Assembly (NCBI GenBank): GCA_027186245.1
Contig: CP114481.1
Location: 26,815,501-26,879,500 of the forward strand
Direction: 5' to 3'
Length of the DNA: 64,000 nucleotides
DNA from: Coriaria nepalensis
Taxonomy: Eukaryota > Streptophyta > Magnoliopsida > Cucurbitales > Coriariaceae
The notes under the pieces are model-generated. The model was not told where the DNA came from. It did no database searches and saw nothing but the letters and a program-made list of their open reading frames with translations. Below, one piece after another: positions 54,601 to 64,000 of the stretch (the stretch's first letter is position 1; every line of letters starts with the position of its first letter). Made by a program: the position numbers and the translations under genes.

Positions 54601-55900
54601 CATTCGAATTAATTTAGTTTGATTTATTGACTAGAAGAGACTCAGTGACATGACTTTAAGGCTAAACAAATGCATTGTTGCCTTCAATAGATCAACTGCA
54701 AGTTATGCACGAAAGTCATGTTTAAAGGCCGAATTTCGTTCGAAGTAATTTAGAATGATTTAATGACTAAAAGACGCGCAATAATATGACTTTAAGGCTA
54801 AAAAAATGCATAGCTGCCTTCAATAGATCAATTACAAGTTATGCATGAAAGTCGTGCCTTAAATGCAAAAATAGAATTGGTTGGAAGTGCTTTCAAACAA
54901 TTTAATGAAATGAAAAGACTAAATGATATACTTTTTAAGGCTAAAATAATGCATTGTTGTCGTCAATAAATTAATTGCATGTTATGTAAGAAAATCATGT
55001 TTGAAGGTCGAAAATAAAATTCATTCGAATTAATTTAGTATGATTTATTGACTAGAAGAGACTCAGTGACATGACTTTAAGGCTAAACAAATGCATTGTT
55101 GCCTTCAATAGATCAACTGCAAGTTCTGCACGAAAGTCATGCTTAAAAGCCGAATTTCGTTCGAAGTAATTTAGAATGATTTAATGACTAAAAGAGGCGC
55201 AATAATATGACTTTAAGGCTAAAAAAATGCATAGTTGCCTTCAATAGATCAATTACAAGTTATGCATGAAAGTCGTGTCTTAAATGCAAAAATAGAATTG
55301 GTTCGAAGTGCTTTCAAACAATTTAATGATATGAAAAGACTCAATGATATACTTTTTAAGGCTAAAATAATGCATTGTTGTCGTCAATAAATTAATTGCA
55401 TGTTATGTAAGAAAATCATGTTTGAAGGTCGAAAATAAAATTCATTCGAATTAATTTAGTTTGATTTATTGACTAGAAGAGACTCAGTGACATGACTTTA
55501 AGGCTAAACAAATGCATTGTTGCCTTCAATAGATCAACTGCAAGTTATGCACGAAAGTCATGTTTAAAGGCCGAATTTCGTTCGAAGTAATTTAGAATGA
55601 TTTAATGACTAAAAGACGCGCAATAATATGACTTTAAGGCTAAAAAAATGCATAGCTGCCTTCAATAGATCAATTACAAGTTATGCATGAAAGTCGTGCC
55701 TTAAATGCAAAAATAGAATTGGTTGGAAGTGCTTTCAAACAATTTAATGAAATGAAAAGACTAAATGATATACTTTTTAAGGCTAAAATAATGCATTGTT
55801 GTCGTCAATAAATTAATTGCAAGTTATGTAAGAAAAGCATGTTTGAAGGGTGAAAATAGAATTTGTTCAACTTAATTTAGAATGATTTAATCATTGGAGG
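51600..55900 (+). repeat. Local amplification with 2105- and 1263-bp offsets
   Basis: A rare C variant with AAGTTCTGCACGAAAG and CATGCTTAAAAGCC has TTCTGCACGA at 51756, 53861 and 55124. The offsets are 2105 bp (five trimers) and 1263 bp (three trimers). Companion markers move with it: TTTAGTTTGATTTATTGAC in B2, AAAGACGCGCAATAATATG in C, and GTGCCTTAAATGC with GGTTGGAAGTGC in A. The inner part at about 54.0-54.8 kb also repeats a two-subtype trimer at 421-bp spacing. Confidence 0.83.
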
Positions 55901-56559
55901 AGACTCAATGACAAGACTTTAAGGCTAAACAAATGCATTGTTGCCTTCAATAGATTAACTGCAAGTTATGCACGAAACTCATGTTTAAATGCCGAATTTC
56001 GTTCGAAGCAATTTAGAATGATTTAATGACTAAAAGAGACGCAATAATATGACTTTAAGGCTAAAAAAATGCATAGTTGCCTTCAATAGATCAATTACAA
56101 GTTATGCATGAAAGTCGTGTCTTAAATGCAAAAATAGAATTGGTTCGAAGTGCTTTCAAACAATTTAATGATATGAAAAGACTCAATGATATACTTTTTA
56201 AGTCTAAAATAATGCATTGTTGTTGTCAATAAAATAATTGGAAGTTATGTAAGAAAATCATGTTTGAAGGGTGAAAATAGAATTCGTTCAACTTAATTTA
56301 GAATGATTTAATGACTGGATGAGACTCAATGACAAGACTTTAAGGCTAAACAAATGCATTGTTGCCTTCAATAGATTAACTGCAAGTTATGCCCGAAAGT
56401 CATGTTTAAATGCCGAATTTCGTTTGAAGCAACTTAGAATGATTTAATGACTAAAAGTGACGCAATAATATGACTTTAAGGCTAAAAAAATGCATAGTTG
56501 CCTTCAATAGATCAATTACAAGGTATTAATGAAAGTCGTGTCTTAATGGCAAAAATATA

Positions 56560-59500
56560 ATTGGTTCGAAGTGCTTTCAAACAACTTAATGAAATGAAAA
56601 GACTAAATGATATACTTTTTAAGGCTAAAATAATGCATTGTTGTCGTCAATAAATTAATTGCAAGTTATGTAAGAAAATCATGTTTGAAGGGTGAAAATA
56701 GAATTTGTTCAACTTAATTTAGAATTTTTTAATGACTGGATGAGACTCAATGACAAGACTTTAAGGCTAAACAAATGCATTGTTGCCTTCAATAGATTAA
56801 CTGCAAGTTATGCACGAAAGTCATGTTTAAATGCCGAATTTCGTTCGAAGCGATTTAGAATGATTTAATGACTAAAAGAGACGCAATAATATGACTTTAA
56901 GGCTAAAAAAATGCATAGTTGCCTTCAATAGATCAATTACAAGTTATGCATGAAAGTCGTGTCTTAAATACACAAATAGAATTGGTTCAAAGTGCTTTCA
57001 AACAATTTAATGATATGAAAAGACTCAATGATATACTTTTTAAGGCTAAAATAATGCATTGTTGTCGTCAATAAATTAATTGCAAGTTATGTAAGAAAAT
57101 CATGTTTGAAGGGTGAAAATAGAATTTGTTCAACTTAATTTAGAATTTTTTAATGACTGGATGAGACTCAATGACAAGACTTTAAGGCTAAACAAATGCA
57201 TTGTTGCCTTCAATAGATTAACTGCAAGTTATGCACGAAAGTCATGTTTAAAGGCTGAATTTCGTTCGAAGCAATTTAGAATGATTTAATGACTAAAAGA
57301 GACCCAATAATATGACTTTAAGGCTAAAAAAATGCATAGTTGCCTTCAATAGATCAATTACAAGTTATTCATGAAAGTCGTGTCTTAAATACACAAATAG
57401 AATTGGTTCGAAGTGCTTTCAAACAATTTAATGATATGAAAAGACTCAATGATATACTTTTTAAGGCCAAAATAATGCATTGTTGTCATCAATAAATTAG
57501 TTGCAAGTTATGTAAGAAAATCATGTTTGAAGGGTGAAAATAGAATTTGTTCAACTTAATTTAGAATTTTTTAATGACTGGATGAGACTCAATGACAAGA
57601 CTTTAAGGCTAAACAAATGCATTGTTGCCTTCAATAGATTAACTGCAAGTTATGCACGAAAGTCATGTTTAAAGGCCGAATTTCGTTCGAAGCAATTTAG
57701 AATGATTTAATGACTAAAAGAGACGCAATAATATGACTTTAAGGTTAAAAAAATGCATAGTTGCCTTCAATAGATCAATTACAAGTTATGCATGAAAGTC
57801 GTGTCTTAAATACACAAATAGAATTGGTTCGAAGTGCTTTCAAACAATTTAATGATATGAAAAGACTCAATGATATACTTTTTAAGGCTAAAATAATGCA
57901 TTGTTGTCGTCAATAAATTAATTGCAAGTAATGTAAGAAAATCATGTTTGAAGGGTGAAAATAGAATTCGTTCAACTTAATTTAGAATGATTTAATGACT
58001 GGATGAGACTCAATGACATTACTTTAAGGCTAAACAAATGCATTGTTGCCTTCAATAGATTAACTGCAAGTTATGCACGAAACTCATGTTTAAAGGCCGA
58101 ATTTCGTTCGAAGTAATTTAGAATGATTTAACGACTAAAAGAGGCGCAATAATATGACTTTAAGGCTAAAAAAATGCATAGTTGCCTTCAATAGATTAAT
58201 TACAAGTTATTAATGAATGTCGTGTCTTAAAGGCAAAAATATAATTGGTTCGAAGTGCTTTGAAACAATTTAATGAAATGAAAAGACTGAATGATATACT
58301 TTTTAAGGCTAAAATAGTGCATTGTTGTCGTCAATAAATTAATTGCAAGTTATGTAAGAAAATCATGTTTGGAAGGCAAAAATAGAATTCGTTCAACTTA
58401 ATTTAGAATGATTTAATGACTGGATGAGACTCAATGACAAGACTTTAAGGCTAAACAAATGCATTGTTGCCTTCAATAGATTAACTGCAAGTTATGCACG
58501 GATGTCATGTTTAAAGGCCGAATTTCGTTCGAAGCGATTTAGAATGATTTAATGACTAAAAGAGACGCAATAATATGAATTTTAGGCTAAAAAAATGCAT
58601 AGTTGCCTTCAATAGATCAATTACAAGTTATGAATAAAAGTCGTGTCTTAAATGCAAAAATAGAGTTGGTTCGAAGTGCTTAGAAACAATTTAACAAAAT
58701 GAAAAGGCTGAATGATATACTTTTTAAGGCTAAAATAATGCATTGTTGTCGTCAATAAATTAATTGCAAGTTATGTAAGAAAATCATGTTTGAACGGTGA
58801 AAATAGAATTCGTTCAACTTAATTTAGAATGATTTAATGACTGGATGAGACTCAATGACATGACTTTGAGGATAAACAAATTCATTGTTGCCTTCAATAG
58901 ATTAACTGCATGGTATGCACGAAAGTCATGTTTAATGGCCGAATTTCGTTCGAAGCGATTTAGAATGATTTAATGACTAAAAGAGATGCAATAATATGAA
59001 TTTCAGGCTAAAAAAATGCATAGTTGCCTTCAATAGATCAATTACAAGTTATGCATGAAAGCCGTGTCTTAAATACAAAAATAGAATTGGTTCGAAGTGC
59101 TTTCAAACAATTTAATGATATGAAAAGACTCAATGATATACTTTTAAAGGGTAAAATAATGCATTGTCGTCGTCAATAAATTAATTGCAAGTTATGTAAG
59201 AAAATCATGTTTGAACGGTGAAAATAGAATTCGTTCAACTTAATTTAGAATGATTTAATGACTGGATGAGACTCAATGACATGACTTTGAGGATAAACAA
59301 ATTCATTGTTGCCTTCAATAGATTAACTGCATGGTATGCATGAAAGTCATGTTTAATGGCCGAATTTCGTTCGAAGCGATTTAGAATGATTTAATGACTA
59401 AAAGAGATGCAATAATATGAATTTCAGGCTAAAAAAATGCATAGTTGCCTTCAATAGATCATTTACAAGTTATGCATGAAAGCCGTGTCTTAAATACAAA

Positions 59501-62500
59501 AATAGAATTGGTTCGAAGTGCTTTCAAACAATTTAATGATATGAAAAGACTCAATGATATACTTTTTAAGGCTAAAATAATGCATTGTTGTCGTCAATAA
59601 ATTAATTGCAAGTTATGTAGGAAAATCATGTTTGAAGGGTGAAAATAGAATTCGTTCAACTTAATTTAGAATGATTTAATGACTGGATGAGACTCAATGA
59701 CATTACTTTAAGGCTAAACAAATGCATTGTTGCCTTCAATAAATTAACTGCAAGTTATGCACGAAAGTCATGTTTAAAGGCCGAATTTCGTTCGAAGCGA
59801 TTTAGAATGATTTAATGACTAAAAGAGACGCAATAATATGACTTTAAGGCTAAAAAAATGCATAGTTGCCTTTAATAGATCAATTACAAGTTATGCATGA
59901 AAGTCGTGTCTTAAATACAAAAATAGAATTGGTTCGAAGTGCTTTCAAACAATTTAATGATATGAAAAGACTCAATGATATACTTTTTAAGGCTAAAATA
60001 ATGCATTGTCTTCGTCAATAAATTAATTGCAAGTTATGTAAGAAAATCATGTTTGAAGGGTGAAAATGGAATTCGTTCAACTTAATTTAGAATGATTTAA
60101 TGACTGGATGAGACTCAATAACAAGACTTTAAGGCTAAACAAATGCATTGTTGCCTTCAATAGATTAACTGCAAGTTATGCACGAAAGTCATGTTTAAAG
60201 GCCGAATTTCGTTCGAAATAATTTAGAATGATTTAATGACTAAAAGAGACGCAATAATATGACTTTAAGGCTAAAAAAATGCATAGTTGCCTTCAATAGA
60301 TCAATTACAAGTTATTAATGAAAGTCGTGTCTTAAATACAAAAATAGAATTGGTTCGAAGGGCTTTCAAACAATTTAATGATATGAAAAGACTCAATGAT
60401 ATACTTTTTAAGGCGAAAATAATGCATTGTTGTCGTCAATAAATTAATTGCAAGTTATGTCAGAAAATCATGTTTGAAAGGTGAAAATCGAATTCGTTCA
60501 ACTTAATTTAGAATGATTTAATGACTGGATGAGACTCAATGACATTACTTTAAGGCTAAACAAATGCATTGTTGCCTTCAATAAATTAACTGCAAGTTAT
60601 GCACGAAAGTCATGTTTAAAGGCCGAATTTCGTTCGAAGCGATTTAGAATGATTTAATGACTAAAAGAGACGCAATAATATGACTTTAAGGCTAAAAAAA
60701 TGCATAGTTGCCTTTAATAGATCAATTACAAGTTATGCATGAAAGTCGTGTCTTAAATACAAAAATAGAATTGGTTCGAAGTGCTTTCAAACAATTTAAT
60801 GATATGAAAAGACTCAATGATATACTTTTAAAGGGTAAAATAATGCATTGTTGTCGTCAATAAATTAATTGCAAGTTATGTAAGAAAATCATGTTTGAAG
60901 GGTGAAAATGGAATTCGTTCAACTTAATTTAGAATGATTTAATGACTGGATGAGACTCAATAACAAGACTTTAAGGCTAAACAAATGCATTGTTGCCTTC
61001 AATAGATTAACTGCAAGTTATGCACGAAAGTCATGTTTAAAGGCCGAATTTCGTTCGAAATAATTTAGAATGATTTAATGACTAAAAGAGACGCAATAAT
61101 ATGACTTTAAGGCTAAAAAAATGCATAGTTGCCTTCAATAGATCAATTACAAGTTATTAATGAAAGTTGTGTCTTAAATACAAAAATAGAATTGGTTCGA
61201 AGGGCTTTCAAACAATTTAATGATATGAAAAGACTCAATGATATACTTTTTAAGGCGAAAATAATGCATTGTTGTCGTCAATAAATTAATTGCAAGTTAT
61301 GTCAGAAACTCATGTTTGAAAGGTGAAAATCGAATTCGTTCAACTTAATTTAGAATGATTTAATGACTGGATGAGACTCAATGACAAGACTTTAAGGCTA
61401 AACAAATGCATTGTTGCCTTCAATAGATTAACTGCAAGTTATGCACGAAAGTCATGTTTAAAGGCCGAATTTCGTTCGAAGCGATTTAGAATGATTTAAT
61501 GACTAAAAGAGACGCAATAATATGAATTTTAAGCTAAAAAAATGCATTGTTGCCTTCAATAGATCAATTACAAGTTATTAATGAAAGTCGTGTCTTAAAG
61601 GCAAAAATATAATTGGTTCGAAGTGTTTTCAAACAATTTAACGATATGAAAAGACTCAATGATATACTTTTTAAGGCTAAAATAATGCATTGTCGTCGTC
61701 AATAAATTAATTGCAAGTTATGTAAGAAAATCATGTTTGAAAGGTGAAAATAGAATTCGTTCAACTTAATTTAGAATGATTTAATGACTGGATGAGACTC
61801 AATGACAAGACTTTAAGGCTAAACAAATGCATTGTTGCCTTCAATAGATTAACTGCAAGTTATGCACGGAAGTCATGTTTAAAGTCGAATTTCGTTCGAA
61901 GCGATTTAGAATGATTTAATTACTAAAAGAGACGCAATAATATGAATTTTAGGCTAAAAAAATGCATAGTTGCCTTCAATAGATCAATTACAAGTTATGC
62001 ATGAAAGTCGTGTCTTAAATACAAAAATAGAATTGGTTCGAAGTGCTTTCAAATAATTTAACGATATGAAAAGACTCAATGATATACTTTTTAAGGCTAA
62101 AATAATGCATTGTTGTCGTCAATAAATTAATTGCAAGTTATGTAAGAAAATCATGTTTGAAAGGTGAAAATAGAATTCGTTCAACTTAATTTAGAATGAT
62201 TTAATGACTGGATGAGACTCAATGACAAGACTTTAAGGCTAAACAAATGCATTGTTGCCTTCAATAGATTAACTGCAAGTTATGCACGAAAGTCATGTTT
62301 AAAGGCCGAATTTCGTTCGAAGCGATTTAGAATGATTTAATGACTAAAAGAGACGCAATAATATGAATTTTAGGCTAAAAAAATGCATAGTTGCCTTCAA
62401 TAGATCAATTACAAGTTATTAATGAAAGTCGTGTCTTAAAGGCAAAAATATAATTTGTTCGAAGTGCTTCCAAACAATTTAACGATATGAAAAGACTCAA

Positions 62501-62522
62501 TGATATACTTTTTAAGGCTAAA
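56560..62522 (+). repeat. Right-hand part of the array, shorter local duplications and AAGGC-type A subunits
   Basis: Here A subunits end mostly in AAGGCTAAAATAATG rather than the AAGTC form common on the left, and many carry TTAAATACAAAAATAG or TTAAATACACAAATAG. Local duplications are short. The B variant TAGAATTTTTTAATGAC occurs near 56720, 57141 and 57562 at 421-bp steps. TTTGAGGATAAACAAATTC repeats near 58865 and 59286. CGTTCGAAATAATTTAG repeats near 60211 and 61053, 842 bp apart. No large super-repeat comparable to that at 23-34 kb is seen. The segment ends abruptly at the organellar insertion. Confidence 0.82.
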
Positions 62523-62574
62523 CCTTTGCATGCCGGTTCCAAAAACCGATGCCTTACCACTTGGCTATACTCCA
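62523..62574 (-). pseudogene. trnQ: Truncated tRNA-Gln(UUG), plant mitochondrial type
   Basis: Read on the minus strand from 62574, the sequence folds as the first 52 nt of a tRNA. It shows acceptor 5' strand TGGAGTA, linker TA, D-stem GCC/GGC around a loop containing GTGG, anticodon stem TCGGT/ACCGG, anticodon loop TTTTGGA with anticodon TTG, a five-base variable region, and the 5' T-stem strand AAAGG. It then stops: the T-loop, the 3' T-stem strand and the 3' acceptor strand are missing, replaced by satellite. Opening with GGAGTATAGCC, it resembles the native plant mitochondrial trnQ rather than the chloroplast one, which as I recall opens GGGGCGTGGCC. The two bases TT at 62522-62521 could belong to either side of the junction. 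As a nuclear fragment lacking its 3' third it cannot give a working tRNA. Confidence 0.8.
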
Positions 62575-63257
62575 TACGGCCTTGTTTTGGACGGTAGAAA
62601 GGGGAGAGGGGGAAGGGAGAAGCGGGGCTCGAAGAACGAGCCGTGCAAGAACGCGGGGATATAGCAAGTAAGCAGCAAGATTCTCCCTTTAAGACCGACT
62701 ACAACAAGCTCGCGACTCTAATAGAAACAAATGGTAAGCTCTCTGCTCTATTTGCTTGCAATGCTATACCTATCAAAGTTGGCGAACGCTTCTGTAACCT
62801 TAGACTCGTTACGCTGTTCGACTGACCTCGTTGGCTCCGCGTCCACCGAAAGTCGGTAATCTTCGTCACCGTCAGCATTTTGTGACTTTTAAGACAGTCC
62901 TCTTTCTGGGATAAGAAAAACTTTATGCTTGCTGGGATGAGCACCCTATTTATTTTATTAGTATTAGAGAGCAGTTTCGCCTTAGTCACCTAAGCCCTTA
63001 AACCAAACAAGCTTTGGATGAGACTTAAACTACACTTCTAGAGATCAAGTCCATATGTTGTTCTCATCTCTATCTGTTTTCAGGAGAGGAAGCTACTACT
63101 ACAGCCAGCCAGTCCCCATCTCCATATACATATAGTGTCAATCTCGTAATGAACAGAGGGGAAGCTTTATAGCTTGCTCGACTATGAATAGAAGTGGAAG
63201 CTCACTCCCTCTCCCACTTGGTCGAGCCAGACTCTGCCTCCCTCTCTTCACAGGCAT
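62575..63257. other. Mitochondrial-like intergenic DNA without a recognisable gene
   Basis: About 680 bp beside the tRNA fragment hold no gene I can name. Visible features are a 27-nt purine-only tract at 62596-62622, a perfect small hairpin at 62626-62642, and pyrimidine-rich stretches near 63205-63250. Open frames of 60 codons (plus strand, 62643-62825) and 96 codons (minus strand, 62699-62989) exist. They have no recognised domain, and the minus one lies opposite the plus one over 62699-62825. The relatively high GC makes such frames likely by chance. This would have been the region upstream of trnQ in the source mitochondrial genome. Confidence 0.6.
62626..62642. other. Small perfect hairpin in the insertion
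   Basis: GGCTCG and CGAGCC form a perfect 6-bp inverted repeat around the loop AAGAA, about 50 bp upstream of the tRNA fragment on the tRNA strand. Short stem-loops are common in plant mitochondrial spacers. No U-run follows on either strand, so there is no reason to call it a terminator. Confidence 0.5.
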
Positions 63258-64000
63258 ATAATCATTGTTGTCGTCAATAAATTAATTGCAAGTTATGTAA
63301 GAAAATCATGTTTGAAAGGTGAAAATAGAATTCGTTCAACTTAATTTAGAATGATTTAATGACTGAATGAGACTCAATGACAAGACTTTAAGGCTAAACA
63401 AATGCATTGTTGCCTTCAATAGATTAACTGCAAGTTATGCACGGAAGTCATGTTTAAAGGCTGAATTTCGTTCGAAGCGATTTAGAATGATTTAATTACT
63501 AAAAGAGACGCAATAATATGAATTTTAGGCTAAAAAAATGCATAGTTGCCTTCAAGAGATCAATTACAAGTTATGCATGAAAGTCGTGTCTTAAATACAA
63601 AAATAGAATTGGTTCGAAGTGCTTTCAAACAATTTAATGATATGAAAAGACTCAATGATATACTTTTTAAGGCTAAAATAATGCATTGTTGTCGTCAATA
63701 AATTAATTGCAAGTTATGTAAGAAAATCATGTTTGAAAGGCAAAAATAGAATTCGTTCAACTTAATTTAGAATGATTTAATGACTGGATGAGACTCAATG
63801 ACAAGACTTTAAGGCTAAACAAATGCATTGTTGCCTTCAATAGATTAACTGCAAGTTATGCACGAAAGTCATGTTTAAAGGCCGACTTTCGTTCGAAGCG
63901 ATTTAGAATGATTTAATGACTAAAAGAGACGCAATAATATGACTTTAAGGCTAAAAAAATGCATAGTTGCCTTCAATAGATCAATTACAAGTTATGCATG
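63258..64000 (+). repeat. Satellite array resuming after the insertion
   Basis: The array continues in the same orientation and the expected phase. The left flank ends with the last bases of subunit A, and the right flank starts with ATAATCATTG, which is subunit B's expected ATAATGCATTG with one G missing. About 1.75 trimers follow to the window end. They share rare variants with the units just left of the insertion: GCACGGAAGTC at about 61865 and 63440, TTAATTACTAAAAGAG at about 61917 and 63494, and GAAAGGTGAAAATAG. So both flanks belong to one locus that was split by the insertion. The array runs past the right window edge. Confidence 0.95.

Larger units (their letters stand above)
1..62522 (+). 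repeat. Satellite array, ~421-bp trimeric higher-order repeat
   Basis: This is a continuous head-to-tail tandem array. The phrase TGCATAGTTGCCTTCAATAG recurs about every 421 bp, for example at 396, 817 and 1238. Each period holds three related subunits, A, B and C, and about 148 periods fit here. Composition is about 30% GC by hand count of one unit. Stop codons recur in every frame, so long open frames are absent. Copies differ by scattered substitutions and small indels, but all share one orientation. The array is cut by the window start, so its left limit is not seen. Most subunits begin with ATGCAT, and type-1 B subunits carry GAATTC, so digestion with NsiI or EcoRI should give ladders near 140 and 421 bp. 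I do not recognise the family by name. A centromeric, pericentromeric or subtelomeric role is possible but not shown by the sequence. Confidence 0.98.
62523..63257. other. Non-satellite insertion, probable nuclear mitochondrial DNA (NUMT)
   Basis: The satellite stops after GGCTAAA at 62522 and resumes at about 63258 with ATAATCATTGTTGTCG. The insert of about 735 bp has about 46% GC by hand count, against about 30% for the satellite, and has none of its motifs. Its left edge holds a partial tRNA-Gln(UUG) on the minus strand that resembles the plant mitochondrial gene. A 27-nt purine run (62596-62622) and mixed non-coding sequence follow. That composition and texture fit plant mitochondrial intergenic DNA. 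The junctions show no target duplication and lose at most a few bases, which fits end-joining capture of organellar DNA at a double-strand break. It occurs once in the window, so it has not been amplified with the satellite here. The mitochondrial origin beyond the tRNA is inferred from composition and needs a database match. Confidence 0.75.

Noticed and set aside
1..62522. CRISPR-like regular repetition
   Set aside because: There are no unique spacers between short repeats. The whole 421-bp unit is repeated and the variation is scattered point change, as in satellite DNA.
62523..62574. Chloroplast origin of the tRNA-Gln fragment
   Set aside because: As I recall it, chloroplast trnQ opens GGGGCGTGGCC, while this one opens GGAGTATAGCC like the plant mitochondrial gene. 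A database search would settle it.
62626..62642. Intrinsic terminator
   Set aside because: The hairpin is real but no T-run follows on either strand, and there is no transcription unit ending here.
62643..62825. A 60-codon open frame on the plus strand in the insertion
   Set aside because: It is short, with no recognised motif, and overlaps a longer frame on the other strand. The higher GC of the insert makes chance frames likely.
62699..62989. A 96-codon open frame on the minus strand in the insertion
   Set aside because: The product is basic and serine/leucine-rich, with no domain or membrane segment I can recognise. It could be an unnamed mitochondrial frame, but nothing supports expression from this nuclear fragment.
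62523..63257. Transposable element as the source of the insertion
   Set aside because: There are no terminal inverted or direct repeats, no target-site duplication and no coding remnants. A partial tRNA at one edge suggested a tRNA-derived SINE, but the tRNA is truncated at the junction and lacks the A/B-box-plus-tail layout.
1..64000. Inverted satellite copies or an orientation switch
   Set aside because: All TGCAT-led subunit starts read in the same direction throughout. No reverse-complement copy was found by eye.
1..64000. Telomere-type short repeats
   Set aside because: No run of TTTAGGG or a similar heptamer was seen, so closeness to a chromosome end is not supported from within the window.

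Overview
The window is almost entirely one tandem satellite DNA array, probably from a flowering-plant nuclear genome. It contains no supportable protein-coding gene. Positions 1-62522 and 63258-64000 are head-to-tail copies, all in the same orientation, of a roughly 421-bp unit with about 30% GC (hand count of one unit). Each unit is built from three related but distinct subunits, called here A (143 bp), B (142 bp) and C (136 bp). All three begin with a TGCAT box and normally end in an AAGGCTAAA-like box. That gives about 150 trimer units, or roughly 450 subunits. The array runs off both ends of the window and no inverted copy was seen.

Diagnostic variants reveal further levels of organisation. 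Two families of trimer (type 1 and type 2) are interspersed, and recombinants between them are common. Groups of trimers have been amplified together as larger units: 2104 bp (five trimers) flanked by 2525-bp six-trimer versions at about 23.3-34.8 kb; 2105 bp at about 12.25-17.1 kb; 1684 bp at about 6.9-9.5 kb; 2103 bp and 841 bp at about 2.8-6.2 kb; and 2105/1263 bp at about 51.6-55.9 kb. A duplication with a 4344-bp offset spans 41.4-49.3 kb. It is split by a segment that matches 10.5-11.5 kb by eye, so the array is a mosaic. Four truncated units, in which A is joined directly to A, occur only between 43.4 and 51.5 kb.

The only non-satellite DNA is an insertion of about 735 bp at 62523-63257, with about 46% GC. 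At its left edge, on the minus strand, is the first 52 nt of a tRNA-Gln(UUG) that resembles the plant mitochondrial gene. It is cut at the T-stem/T-loop boundary. The rest looks like plant mitochondrial intergenic DNA. I read this as a nuclear copy of mitochondrial DNA (NUMT) inserted at an A/B subunit junction, with satellite phase kept and almost no target DNA lost. It is also the main evidence that the host is a plant.

Functionally, nothing here encodes a pathway. The array may be pericentromeric, centromeric or subtelomeric heterochromatin; the sequence alone cannot decide. Subunit C carries a motif resembling the mammalian CENP-B box, which is noted with caution.
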